A stretch of DNA of 64,000 nucleotides from positions 1-64,000 of the IMG/VR virus record IMGVR_UViG_3300032323_003201. One strand, 5' to 3'. The DNA comes from a virus. Positions 18,685-27,485 of the stretch are shown here, in pieces. A program made the position numbers and the translations under genes. Within the stretch, counting starts at the first letter, position 1, and each line of letters opens with the position of its first letter. The notes under the pieces were generated by a model. It saw only the letters and a program-made list of their open reading frames with translations. It had not been told where the DNA came from and did not search any database.

Positions 18685-19160
18685 CAGACAGTTTTATTTT
18701 ATGTTGGTGGATCATGATGCAAGTTATTGCACCCACTCAAGATCCTGTATCACCAGCATATAAAAAACAATTAGGTAAAACGATCATGGATAGGGTTGTT
18801 CAGTGCGAACAATTACATGACCATGCAATCAAGCATGATGTGAATAAATATCTTGTGCTTTCACTTGCCTACCATGAAAGTAAATTTGTTCGTAATGCAA
18901 AGAGTAGTAAGGGAGCTGTGGGAGCAATGCAAATCATGCCACAGTACAAGCCTTGTGCCAAATGTAGTGATGCAGAGAATGGTGTGCTTATGCTTAGGAA
19001 AATGCTAGATAATCATGGTGGGGATGAGTGTAAGGCAATTGGCTTTTATGCCACTGGTAAGACCTTGCCAAAGTGTGGGAGCTATGGGAAGAGTATCCAA
19101 GATTTTGCTACAGAGATATTTGATTATGCAGTACTCATGGGAATAGATGAGGGTTGCTAA
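18681..19160 (+). CDS. Lytic transglycosylase (SLT domain), lysis enzyme
   Basis: 159 residues. Catalytic Glu66 lies in AYHESKF, followed by SSKGAVGAMQIMP (75-87), the classic soluble lytic transglycosylase signature. The first 16 residues (SFILCWWIMMQVIA) are hydrophobic and may act as a signal or anchor. ATG 18681 overlaps the ThyX-like stop (ATGA). It cleaves peptidoglycan glycan strands; being within the lysis block it could be the endolysin, but a second cell-wall enzyme occurs at 44790. Confidence 0.85.
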   Translation: MTDSFILCWWIMMQVIAPTQDPVSPAYKKQLGKTIMDRVVQCEQLHDHAIKHDVNKYLVLSLAYHESKFVRNAKSSKGAVGAMQIMPQYKPCAKCSDAENGVLMLRKMLDNHGGDECKAIGFYATGKTLPKCGSYGKSIQDFATEIFDYAVLMGIDEGC

Positions 19161-19161
19161 G

Positions 19162-19626
19162 ATGAAGGACAAGTTTTTAAAATTTAGAATTGCTCAGTGC
19201 CTACACCTTGCCACCATGTCCCCCTGTAGTAGGAGACAATTTGGTGCAGTGATTGTAAACCCCACCTCAAATTCGATTTTGGCAGAGGGGTACAATGGCA
19301 CACCAAGAGGACACCAGCACACACTTTGTGGCACTAGCTCTTGCCTTCGTGATTGTGTGCAAAGTGGCACAAAGCTAGAAATTGGCTGTCACCATGCAGA
19401 GGCTAATGCTTTGATGAATGCACTAAGAAATCATGCTGACATTAGGGGTGCTGTCATAATCGTAAGTGGTGAGCCTTGCCTTATGTGTGCAAAATTGATC
19501 CATCATTCAGGTATAGAGAAGGTCTACACAATACAAGGCTCATACTCTGCCAAGGATGGTGTAGACTACTTAATAGAAAACAATGTGCCAGTGCTAAAGG
19601 TCAATGCACAAGGAGAATATTTATGA
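19162..19626 (+). CDS. dcd-like: Deoxycytidylate (dCMP) deaminase
   Basis: Converts dCMP to dUMP for thymidylate supply. The zinc site is HAE in CHHAEANAL and PCLMC in SGEPCLMCAK; cysteines in the CGTSSCLRDC stretch match the extra zinc of phage-type enzymes. I chose ATG 19162 (GAGGG spacing); ATG 19147 in the same frame would add five residues. It ends with an ATGA overlap onto the portal gene, an odd neighbour for a metabolic enzyme, and follows the ThyX-like and lysis genes. Confidence 0.9.
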   Translation: MKDKFLKFRIAQCLHLATMSPCSRRQFGAVIVNPTSNSILAEGYNGTPRGHQHTLCGTSSCLRDCVQSGTKLEIGCHHAEANALMNALRNHADIRGAVIIVSGEPCLMCAKLIHHSGIEKVYTIQGSYSAKDGVDYLIENNVPVLKVNAQGEYL

Positions 19627-21116
19627 GTGATGATTTACAAGTCTTTGCAAAGGCAGCACTTAACCTACTAAAGCAAGCCATGATAGAAAACCCAAGCGTT
19701 GACACAGAGGGGATTGCTAAGAGCTTGATTGAAAACTTGGGGGAAAAACCCACAGTCATGAGCAAGGAAATCAACCCTGCTGATATTGCAAATGTGGGGA
19801 TGATACCACCTTTAGAGATGGGTCATCGTGGCACTTTTGGCTTAACCTTTGACACACTACAAGCCATGTCTCGTGTGCCTGTTATCTCTGCTGTGATTAA
19901 CACAAGAATAAATCAAGTGTCAGAGTTTGCCAAGGCAGTCAATGAAGATGATGGTCTTGGCTTTCAAATTCGTCTCAAAGATCGTAAGGCACATGCAAGT
20001 GAAGATGATAAGCAAAATATCCTTGAGATTACAGAGTTTATAAAATCATGTGGGGATAATCGAATAACTTTTGAAACTGACTTTGAAGCCTTCCTTCGTA
20101 TGCTCGTAAGAGACTCTCTCATTTATGACCAAGCCTGCTTTGAAATCGTTCGTAACCAAGATGGCAAGGTCTGTGGCTTTCTCAATGTGGATAGTGCCAC
20201 AATAAGAAGGTCAGCTCTCACAGAGCAAGAGCGATTAGATGGTAGAAGGTCTGCTGATGGTGTGCAATTTGTGCAGGTGATGAATAACCAAATTGTGGCT
20301 CAATACAAAGCACTAGATCTATGTTGGGGTATTCGTAGACCAAGATCAGATTTACGATTTAGAGGCTATGGCTTTCCAGAGCTTGAAGAGCTTGTTAAAG
20401 TCATCACTCATATTTGTAATGCAGAAATATTTAATGCCAACAATTTCACCAATGGCATTTCTGCAAGTGGGATTATCGCAGTTAAATCAAAGATGAATCC
20501 AACTCTATTCAAAGCTTTTAGGAAAGAGTTTTACTCAATGCTTACAGGTGCAAGCAATAGTAAAAGGACACCTCTTATTCAGCTTGATCCAAGTAATAAC
20601 GAAGAGGTGCAAAGCATCAATCTAAGCAATACAAACAAGGAGATGGAATACCAAGAATGGTTGAATTATTTGCTCAAAATCACTTGTGCCATGTTCCAAA
20701 TAGACCCTGCAGAAATTGGCTTTAATTTTGGTGTAGAGGGTCAATCAAGTGCCATCTTCTCTATGGGTGTCCAAGATCGTGCAATCCTATCTAAAGAAAA
20801 GGGATTGAGGCCACTACTTAGAGCAATAGAGAGCTGGATCAATAGATACATTATTGACCAAATTGACCCTCGTTATGAGCTTACATTCATTGGTCTTGAT
20901 AGTATCCCTAAAGATAAACAGCTTGAGATGGATCTAAAAAAGATGAGCTTTATGACTCTCAATGAAATCAGAGCTAAGTATGATCTGCCACCACACCCAA
21001 TGGGTGATAAAATTGGCAATCCACTTTTTAATCCAACAGAGCAAGCTCAAGTTGGGGAACAAGTAAATGCACCTGAACAGCCTATACAACCCTCTGAAGA
21101 AAATCCTACAGAATAA
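19623..21116 (+). CDS. Portal protein
   Basis: 497 residues. Forms the dodecameric ring at the capsid vertex through which DNA enters. The region around VPVISAVINTRINQVSEFAK and the later ITCAMFQIDPAEIGFNF are typical of phage portal proteins. The frame is open upstream to 19476, but ATG 19623 overlaps the deaminase stop and has AAGGAGA upstream, so that is the start. The C-terminal tail is Pro/Glu/Gln-rich. It precedes the protease and capsid genes as expected. Confidence 0.85.
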   Translation: MSDDLQVFAKAALNLLKQAMIENPSVDTEGIAKSLIENLGEKPTVMSKEINPADIANVGMIPPLEMGHRGTFGLTFDTLQAMSRVPVISAVINTRINQVSEFAKAVNEDDGLGFQIRLKDRKAHASEDDKQNILEITEFIKSCGDNRITFETDFEAFLRMLVRDSLIYDQACFEIVRNQDGKVCGFLNVDSATIRRSALTEQERLDGRRSADGVQFVQVMNNQIVAQYKALDLCWGIRRPRSDLRFRGYGFPELEELVKVITHICNAEIFNANNFTNGISASGIIAVKSKMNPTLFKAFRKEFYSMLTGASNSKRTPLIQLDPSNNEEVQSINLSNTNKEMEYQEWLNYLLKITCAMFQIDPAEIGFNFGVEGQSSAIFSMGVQDRAILSKEKGLRPLLRAIESWINRYIIDQIDPRYELTFIGLDSIPKDKQLEMDLKKMSFMTLNEIRAKYDLPPHPMGDKIGNPLFNPTEQAQVGEQVNAPEQPIQPSEENPTE

Positions 21117-21121
21117 AAAAC

Positions 21122-21155
21122 TTGTACATATCCCTAGCTTATCGGACATGTACAA
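21122..21155. repeat. Short inverted repeat after portal gene
   Basis: TTGTACAT (21122-21129) and ATGTACAA (21148-21155) are perfect complements with an 18-base spacer, in the only sizeable gap of this head block. It may be an operator or an RNA stem. Confidence 0.5.
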
Positions 21156-21204
21156 TTCATCGTATCTAAAAAACTATTAACGAATAAACCAAAGGTTTTT
21201 TATT

Positions 21205-21594
21205 ATGGCTCAAAAGTTATCCTATACAGTGCCTGCAAAGGTTAGAGCAAATGCCAAGCGTGGATTAAAATTGCGTGCTGAGACAGGTGGCAAGGGTGGC
21301 CTCACAACACAACAAGCTGGCAAGCTAAAAATAGGAAGTGGGGTAGCTCGTGCCAACTCTCTTATTCATGGCAATGTTACCTATGACACCATCAAGAGAA
21401 TGTATTCCTTTTTTTCTAGGCACAAGATTTACAAGGACAAAGGCTACCACAAGGATAGAAAAAGCAAGGCTTATATTAGCTGGCTGCTTTGGGGTGGTGA
21501 TGCAGGTTTTTCTTGGTGCAAGCGAATAATTAGAGAGTATGAGTCATCTACTGAAAAAGGTGTCTTTTTAGATATCGTGCTACAATCACTATGA
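21205..21594 (+). CDS. Small basic head-region protein, protease-associated domain
   Basis: 129 residues, very basic. The pattern GVARANSLIHG...RMYSFFSRHK...ISWLLWGGDAG is one I recall as an N-terminal domain of XkdF-type phage serine protease proteins; here it is a separate gene immediately before the protease. Stop and the possible protease start overlap (ATGA at 21591), consistent with a split of a usually fused protein. Molecular function unknown; DNA or capsid binding is plausible from its charge. Confidence 0.65.
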   Translation: MAQKLSYTVPAKVRANAKRGLKLRAETGGKGGLTTQQAGKLKIGSGVARANSLIHGNVTYDTIKRMYSFFSRHKIYKDKGYHKDRKSKAYISWLLWGGDAGFSWCKRIIREYESSTEKGVFLDIVLQSL

Positions 21595-21605
21595 AAAGAG
21601 GTGCT

Positions 21606-22775
21606 ATGAATAAGAGTTATTTTTCAGCATGGACAAGCATTGATTTGTCAAAGGATGATACAGCCAAGGCAGATGAAAAGCTTGGCTTTATCAAGGGTGT
21701 AGTATCATCTGAGCTTGAGGATCAAGCAGGGGATATCATCAAGCAAGATGGTCTTGATTGGACATACTTCCTTGATAAAGGCTATTTCAATTGGGAGCAT
21801 AAAGATGGGCCAGAAAACATACTTGGTTATCCTACCAAGATTTTAAAGGGTGAGTCAGATACTTCGGTTGAAGGCTATCTTTTTCTTGATAGACCCAAAG
21901 CAAAAGATGCGTATGACATGGCTAAAATCCTCAAGGATGTGCAAGCTCCTCGCTCAATTGGTTTCTCTATTGAAGGCCAAGTTATTGAGCGTGATAAAGA
22001 AAATGAGAATATTATCACAAAAGCCAAAATCTTAAATGTAAGTGTAACAGCTCACCCATGCAACCCTGATGCCAAGATGATGGTTAAGGCTCTTGCAGAT
22101 ATGGAAGACTATATGAAAAAGAAAACGACTGTACAGCCAACACTTCTCAAAACAATTGAAGAAGACGAAGCAAAAAAGAAGGCAGAAGCAGAAGCAGCAA
22201 TGGCACAAACTGAGGATGAAAAAAAGGCTTATTCATCAGACGATGATGCTACCAAATCCACAACAGAGGATACTGCTAAAAATGACGACTCCAGCACAAA
22301 AGAAGATGATCAAGGATCTAAAGCAGACGATCAAGAAGCTCAAAAAGTAGCAGAAGACGATGCTGAAAAAGGCATGGTATCAAAATCTGAAGATGATGAT
22401 GATGATATTAACAAGGCTGAAGATGATGATGAAGATGATGAAGATGACTCACTAGATGATGACTCTCTTGATGACTCTTCTCTAACAGATGATTTTTGGG
22501 ATGATGCTGATCGTAAATATGTAGACGAAGCTTTTAGTGCATTGTGGACAATGTTAGGGTCACTACAAGATCAACTCACTGCTCAGATCAAGACAAAGAG
22601 AGTAGCACAAAGACAAGCACTTGCTCAAAAGTCAATCAAGGATGCATCACCAGTATCTAGCAAAGATTTACTTGAGCGAATTGCCAAGCATTTTCCTACA
22701 ATGACACTAGATCAACAAAAACAACTCACTCGCAAAAGTGCTGATATCATCAGAGAGTATTTTGTCAAGGATTAA
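21606..22775 (+). CDS. Prohead serine protease with acidic C-terminal tail
   Basis: 389 residues from ATG 21606 (GAGG upstream; ATG 21591 would add five). The N-terminal domain (about 1-180) has FNWEHKDGPENILGYP with the candidate catalytic His and RSIGFSIEG with the candidate Ser, and ends in VSVTAHPCNPDAKM, as in XkdF/S78-like prohead proteases. Residues about 200-310 are strongly Asp/Glu-rich, including runs of Asp. The last ~80 are helical. Such fused tails can serve as scaffold that is removed on maturation, so one gene may give both protease and scaffold. Confidence 0.8.
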   Translation: MNKSYFSAWTSIDLSKDDTAKADEKLGFIKGVVSSELEDQAGDIIKQDGLDWTYFLDKGYFNWEHKDGPENILGYPTKILKGESDTSVEGYLFLDRPKAKDAYDMAKILKDVQAPRSIGFSIEGQVIERDKENENIITKAKILNVSVTAHPCNPDAKMMVKALADMEDYMKKKTTVQPTLLKTIEEDEAKKKAEAEAAMAQTEDEKKAYSSDDDATKSTTEDTAKNDDSSTKEDDQGSKADDQEAQKVAEDDAEKGMVSKSEDDDDDINKAEDDDEDDEDDSLDDDSLDDSSLTDDFWDDADRKYVDEAFSALWTMLGSLQDQLTAQIKTKRVAQRQALAQKSIKDASPVSSKDLLERIAKHFPTMTLDQQKQLTRKSADIIREYFVKD

Positions 22776-22778
22776 CAA

Positions 22779-23210
22779 ATGAAAAAACAGATGACCAAAG
22801 ACGCAGTGGATCAATTTTTTACCACTCTCAAAAAGAGCATCCTTTCACAAGGAGATACTGTGAAGCAAGCCACCACTCTAGCCAAGTCTGCTGACAAGGC
22901 TCTAAATGACCAAAATGCAACCATCGCAGCATTGGCAAAGACCATTGAGATTTTGACCCAAAAGGTTGAAGCTCTTAGTCAACCTAAAGCACCAGCTATT
23001 CAAAAGTCTGTGACCCATGTTGCACCTGAAGCTCACCCATTAAATGGTACAGCGATTGCTCAAGAAGAAGATGCACCTACACTTATTCAAAAAGCATTTG
23101 ATCTTTTGAAGGGTGCTGACAAGGCTAGACAATCTGAATTGACCAGAGCTATCTCTTTGCTCAATGTTGGTGGCAATCCCTCTGAAATCAAAAAGAATTA
23201 CAAGTTGTAG
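22779..23210 (+). CDS. Scaffold- or capsid-associated protein (putative)
   Basis: 143 residues between protease and capsid genes. Helical N-terminal half with a coiled-coil-like region (ATIAALAKTIEILTQKVEAL), a Pro/Ala linker, and a short helical C-terminus. No family recognised. Position and helical character suggest a scaffold or decoration function. Confidence 0.6.
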   Translation: MKKQMTKDAVDQFFTTLKKSILSQGDTVKQATTLAKSADKALNDQNATIAALAKTIEILTQKVEALSQPKAPAIQKSVTHVAPEAHPLNGTAIAQEEDAPTLIQKAFDLLKGADKARQSELTRAISLLNVGGNPSEIKKNYKL

Positions 23211-23219
23211 GAGACACAC

Positions 23220-24716
23220 ATGTTCGGTTTACCAAATAACAATGAAATGGTTAGCATTAGCGATTTAACTCGTTTAAATGATGCAATTCGCAAGGCAACC
23301 CCTGGTTTTGCTGGTTATCAAACCCCAGCTCAAATGGGTGATGGCTCTTTATCTCCTCTTGCCACCCAAAGCATTGAGGCTAATCTTGCCACAGCTACCT
23401 TTACAAGCAAGCACCTTACCTTGTGGCAAAAACTCACCAAGACCAGTGCAAATAATTTTATCCATGAATATACCTCTGTGCTTGAAAATGGTTTAGATAC
23501 CAATCCATTCATTGCAGAAGGTGAAGGTGGCTCTGATTCACTTGGCACAAATCAATCTGTGTATGAAAGAAAGTTTGTAAAGATCAAATTCATGGCAGAA
23601 AGACGCCAAGTATCTGATATGGCCTCTATGTTGTCATTCAACATTGGTGCAAATGCAAATGCTTTGGCAGAAGAAACTGAAAGAGGCACTTTAACTCTTC
23701 TCAAAAAAATCGAAAAAGCCTTGTGGTTTGGTGATGAAGATGTAAATCCTGAAGGCTTTGATGGGATTATCAAGCAAATTGAGCGTACAAGTGGTGCGAT
23801 TGTTGATGGTCAAGGTCGTCCTTATCGTTCAAATACTTGGGATTTAGAAGGCAAAGCTCCAACTGTTCTTCTTCTTCAAGAAATCCTTGGTGAAGTATAT
23901 GGGTCTCCAAATTATGGTGAACCTGATACCATCTATGTAACACCAGCTATCTATGCCGAATTACAAAAGCAATTTAACGAACAAGGCAGATATGATATTA
24001 GCATCAGTGGCAATTCAATTGTTGCAGGTGTCAAGTCTATTTCTGTGATGGCACCATATGGTTTAGTTGATATTGTTTCTGCACCATTCCTTGAAAGATC
24101 AGAAAAACCCAATGCGATTGAAGCTGTAGGTCATGGGATTGTTGCAAGTTTCTCTACACAACCAACAGCAGCAGCTGATGCATCTAGCAAGAGCAAGTTT
24201 AAGGCAGCAGATGCAGGCTTTTATAAATATGCAGTTGTTGCAGTCAATAAACTTGGTATGACCTTGCCAATTATCTCTAATGCTGTTCAAGTATCAGCTG
24301 GGGATAAAGTAAGCATGAAGATTGCTCGCAATGGTGGAAATCCTGCAATCTCTTATCGTATCTATCGCACAGCTAAGGCAGTATCTGCTGAAGCTGTGAA
24401 TTTAGATTCTCTCAAATTTATTATGGAAGTATCTGCAAGCCAACTCGAAGGCAATACCTTTGCTGATTACAATCATTTCATGTATGGCTGTTCTCACATT
24501 GTGTTTGCAAATCATGATCCAGGTCAAATGGCTTTTGCAAAACTCATGGATTTCATGAGAAAAGATTTGGCACAAGTGTCTACAACAAGACCATTCTTGC
24601 TCATGCTTTTTGGCTCACTCATGGTAAAGACACCTAACAAGTTTTGGGTTGTTCGTAATGCTGGTGTGAACAATGCAAGTGGTGTTGCTGCTAATTATTT
24701 AAACGCAAATTTCTAA
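23220..24716 (+). CDS. Major capsid protein
   Basis: 498 residues, following the scaffold-like gene with a strong ribosome site (AGGAGA). HK97-type features include the long N-arm, FIAEGEGGS-type loop, KFMAERRQVSDMAS helix and a P-domain around TIYVTPAIYAELQKQFNEQG. Residues about 305-410 look like an Ig-like insertion (YKYAVVAVNKLGMT..ISYRIYRTAK). The C-terminus ends in RNAGVNNASGVAANYLNANF. Identification is by position, size and fold pattern. Confidence 0.85.
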   Translation: MFGLPNNNEMVSISDLTRLNDAIRKATPGFAGYQTPAQMGDGSLSPLATQSIEANLATATFTSKHLTLWQKLTKTSANNFIHEYTSVLENGLDTNPFIAEGEGGSDSLGTNQSVYERKFVKIKFMAERRQVSDMASMLSFNIGANANALAEETERGTLTLLKKIEKALWFGDEDVNPEGFDGIIKQIERTSGAIVDGQGRPYRSNTWDLEGKAPTVLLLQEILGEVYGSPNYGEPDTIYVTPAIYAELQKQFNEQGRYDISISGNSIVAGVKSISVMAPYGLVDIVSAPFLERSEKPNAIEAVGHGIVASFSTQPTAAADASSKSKFKAADAGFYKYAVVAVNKLGMTLPIISNAVQVSAGDKVSMKIARNGGNPAISYRIYRTAKAVSAEAVNLDSLKFIMEVSASQLEGNTFADYNHFMYGCSHIVFANHDPGQMAFAKLMDFMRKDLAQVSTTRPFLLMLFGSLMVKTPNKFWVVRNAGVNNASGVAANYLNANF

Positions 24717-24743
24717 GATAGTAAATTAAAGAGGCATCTCATC

Positions 24744-25055
24744 ATGTGGATATACAATAGAAGTTATACTATGGGTAGTGGGATTTTTACTGCCAAGATA
24801 AAGAATATTAAGTTTGTGTTTGAGATGCCAAGTGGTAAGGTTTTAACTAAATTTACAGCCAATGAAGAAGCCTACATTCGATTAAATCCATCTCTCTTTA
24901 CATGGTGCGAAGATAAGAGAGAGGAAGGCAAGAGAGCTGACCAAGTAGAAATTCAAGATAAGCAAGCTAATTTAATTTTAAGTATAGTAGAAGAAGAATT
25001 GAAGGTGCAGACAACACCTAAAAAGACAAGTACCAAAAAGGGTGGGAAAGCATAG
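24744..25055 (+). CDS. Small head-region protein
   Basis: 103 residues. Beta-type N-terminal part (GSGIFTAKIKNIKFVFEM), then a charged helical C-terminus ending in a lysine-rich tail. No family recognised. It lies between capsid and connector genes, where head-completion proteins often occur. Confidence 0.65.
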   Translation: MWIYNRSYTMGSGIFTAKIKNIKFVFEMPSGKVLTKFTANEEAYIRLNPSLFTWCEDKREEGKRADQVEIQDKQANLILSIVEEELKVQTTPKKTSTKKGGKA

Positions 25056-25078
25056 ACCCACCACTAAGTGGAGTATCT

Positions 25079-26044
25079 ATGAGCATATTTAATTTTGTAA
25101 CCCCCCACAGACTAAGGCAGACATATTTAGGTGGGATTGATCTAACCACAGATCAAGGCTCACCCTTTAGCGATATCCTACTCACAGATGCAATTCAACA
25201 GGCTGTCTCATCACTAGAGATGGAGCTTGGGATTATCATTGACCCTTTAAGGGTTGTGGGTGAGAGGCATGATGCAAATGCTAAGGATAGAGAAACCTTT
25301 TGGCCATTCCATTTAAATTATCGTCCTGTTGTGCAAATAGATGAGGTAAGACTACAGCTAGGCAATAACCCATTCATGAAGATGCCAACGAATTGGTTTA
25401 ACATTATATCACCTGAAGCAGGTCAAGTGAATTTACTACCTACAAGCGATAGTATGGGGAGTTTCTTTTTTAGAAGTGGTATGCCTCTAGTGTTTGGGGA
25501 TGTATTCAACCCCTATGTCAATGTACCTGGATATTGGGGTGTTGATTACCTAGCAGGCTTTAGATTTGAGGAAGGGATTGCCACGATTAAGGCAAACACC
25601 TCTAGTGTGGATGTGACAATACCAGGTGCTACACTCTCAACCAAGCCAATAGTAGAATGTGAATTTACAGGCTCAAGCAATGGTGCACTCTACCCCAAAA
25701 TGAAAATAGCTGGCACAAAGGTATTTACTATAGGCGTTTCACAAGTGCCTACACAAGACACACAAATCACATGGAAGCTCACAACTGTTGAGCCTGCACT
25801 TATTAAGGCAATTTGCTTGATGGCTAGCATCTTGCCTCTTGGTGTCAGTGGTAATCTTGTTGCAGGTGCAGGGATTAGTAATTTTTCTTTGGGGGTTGAT
25901 GGTTTATCACAATCTATTAGCACAACAAAATCAGCAGATGCAGGTGCTTATAATGCCTTGATTAAGCAATACCAAGCAGAGCTTAAGGAAACAATCACAC
26001 AGCTCAAAGCCAAGTATCGTGCTATGAATATTGCAATCATTTAG
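25079..26044 (+). CDS. Head-tail connector/adaptor (putative)
   Basis: 321 residues. The start (LTDAIQQAVSSLEMELGIII) resembles the adaptor proteins that sit below the portal. The middle is beta-rich and may contain an inserted domain (about 155-235). The end is a helix (LIKQYQAELKETITQLKAKY). Order capsid, adaptor, neck proteins, sheath supports the call; the exact ring protein is not settled. Confidence 0.65.
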   Translation: MSIFNFVTPHRLRQTYLGGIDLTTDQGSPFSDILLTDAIQQAVSSLEMELGIIIDPLRVVGERHDANAKDRETFWPFHLNYRPVVQIDEVRLQLGNNPFMKMPTNWFNIISPEAGQVNLLPTSDSMGSFFFRSGMPLVFGDVFNPYVNVPGYWGVDYLAGFRFEEGIATIKANTSSVDVTIPGATLSTKPIVECEFTGSSNGALYPKMKIAGTKVFTIGVSQVPTQDTQITWKLTTVEPALIKAICLMASILPLGVSGNLVAGAGISNFSLGVDGLSQSISTTKSADAGAYNALIKQYQAELKETITQLKAKYRAMNIAII

Positions 26045-26057
26045 AAAGAGATAGACC

Positions 26058-26864
26058 ATGCAACTACCACTAAATCAGATGGATCAACGCAAGAATAGAG
26101 TTGATTTCATGGACAAGCAATTTAAACAGCTTGTTGACCAAAAGGGTCAAGAGGTGCTTTGGTATCAAACTACTGAATGTCCATGTAGACAAGTTGGCAG
26201 TGAGCTAGGTTTAGATCTAGCTAGTATCTCTAGCACAGTATCATCTAGCACAGGCTTTAATAATGGGTGTCCAGTGTGCAAGGGTCAAGGGATTATTCTG
26301 CATTCCCCCCAAATCATTATGGCGATTCTTACTAGCATGGGGGGTGTGTATTCGGTCAGTGAATATGGTGTATATCGTGATGAGAAAATCAATGTGACTA
26401 CTCACCCAGAGCATTTACTAGGCTTTGGGGATAAGATTGTATTACAGCACTCTGTCATGAGATACACTGAAAGTGTGGAAATGCCTAGTAGTGGCTTAAT
26501 TGCTAGCACTCGTTATCCCATAGTCAAAAGAGCGATGACTTTATCATCGGGTGAGGTGGAAATTGGTGTACTATACCTTCAAAAAGCAAATACAAATGCT
26601 CAAGCGATTGTGGGGGGTGTACTTGTGCAGGATGAACATTTCACAATTACCATTGATGGTAAGGTTGATTTTAGTTTATCTCCTAGCACTGCACCAACCC
26701 CTAGCACACTATTCTCTATCTCTTATTTTATGCACCCTACTTACAAGATTGGTAGTTATCCTCATTCTATTAGGGATACTAAGGTAGTGTATAAGCAACC
26801 AAGTGAATTGCATACACCACTACTGACCCAAGCGACTGCATCATTGGATTTCCTAAATGTTTGA
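26058..26864 (+). CDS. Neck/head-completion protein with zinc-binding cysteines
   Basis: 268 residues. CPCR near residue 40 and CPVCKGQG near 73 make a probable four-cysteine zinc site. The rest is beta-rich. Overlaps the following gene by 8 bases. Probably a connector between portal adaptor and tail; the family is inferred from location. Confidence 0.6.
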   Translation: MQLPLNQMDQRKNRVDFMDKQFKQLVDQKGQEVLWYQTTECPCRQVGSELGLDLASISSTVSSSTGFNNGCPVCKGQGIILHSPQIIMAILTSMGGVYSVSEYGVYRDEKINVTTHPEHLLGFGDKIVLQHSVMRYTESVEMPSSGLIASTRYPIVKRAMTLSSGEVEIGVLYLQKANTNAQAIVGGVLVQDEHFTITIDGKVDFSLSPSTAPTPSTLFSISYFMHPTYKIGSYPHSIRDTKVVYKQPSELHTPLLTQATASLDFLNV

Positions 26865-27471
26865 TCTTCATTTCACTCACATACTTAGAAATGGTTTAGC
26901 TTTGTACTCTAATCAAGCAAGGTTTAACCAGCTCTTCCCCATGATTGCACCCACACTACAAGCTAAATTTTACCAGCTCTTTATGGATACTCAAGGGAAA
27001 AGGCCTATTGTGATAGACCTTGCCAATGAGGGGAAGGTGCAAGGCTTGCCAATTATTAGCGTATTACTTACAGAGCAAGCATTTGAGACACAAGGCTTAA
27101 GTGATATGAGCGATGATAGGCATCTTCACCTACTGACACTACAAACAGTGGATGTCAATATCCATGCTCAAGACCAAGATTTAGTGCGTATTCTGCATGC
27201 TATCACCCATGCTAGTTTCCTACAGTATAAATCAGCACTTTTAAGGGTTGGATATGATAATTTAAGGTTTGTGACAAGCTCAGATGTAGAGCAGGAAACA
27301 GCTTTAAAATCAGAGTCTAACTCACTTGTTAACTACAAGCGAAAGCTAAGATTTTCAGCTGTGCATCATCTTTATATACCAACAATCACCAGCCTAAATG
27401 ACCTTGAGTTGCCTATCCTTGTGCAGCTTGATCTACATGGTGGTGACATAACAACCTACAAAAAAATTTAA
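26857..27471 (+). CDS. Tail terminator/neck protein (putative)
   Basis: 204 residues immediately before the sheath gene, the normal location of the tail terminator. No diagnostic motif seen. The sequence is mixed alpha/beta with phrase LHLLTLQTVDVNIHAQDQDL typical of the beta core of such proteins. Overlap with the previous gene suggests translational coupling. Confidence 0.6.
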   Translation: MFDLHFTHILRNGLALYSNQARFNQLFPMIAPTLQAKFYQLFMDTQGKRPIVIDLANEGKVQGLPIISVLLTEQAFETQGLSDMSDDRHLHLLTLQTVDVNIHAQDQDLVRILHAITHASFLQYKSALLRVGYDNLRFVTSSDVEQETALKSESNSLVNYKRKLRFSAVHHLYIPTITSLNDLELPILVQLDLHGGDITTYKKI

Positions 27472-27485
27472 CACAGGAGAAACAC

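Noticed and set aside
19476-19623. Longer portal N-terminus from a start at 19476
   Set aside because: This part overlaps the deaminase gene in another frame; a clear ribosome site and ATGA overlap support ATG 19623.
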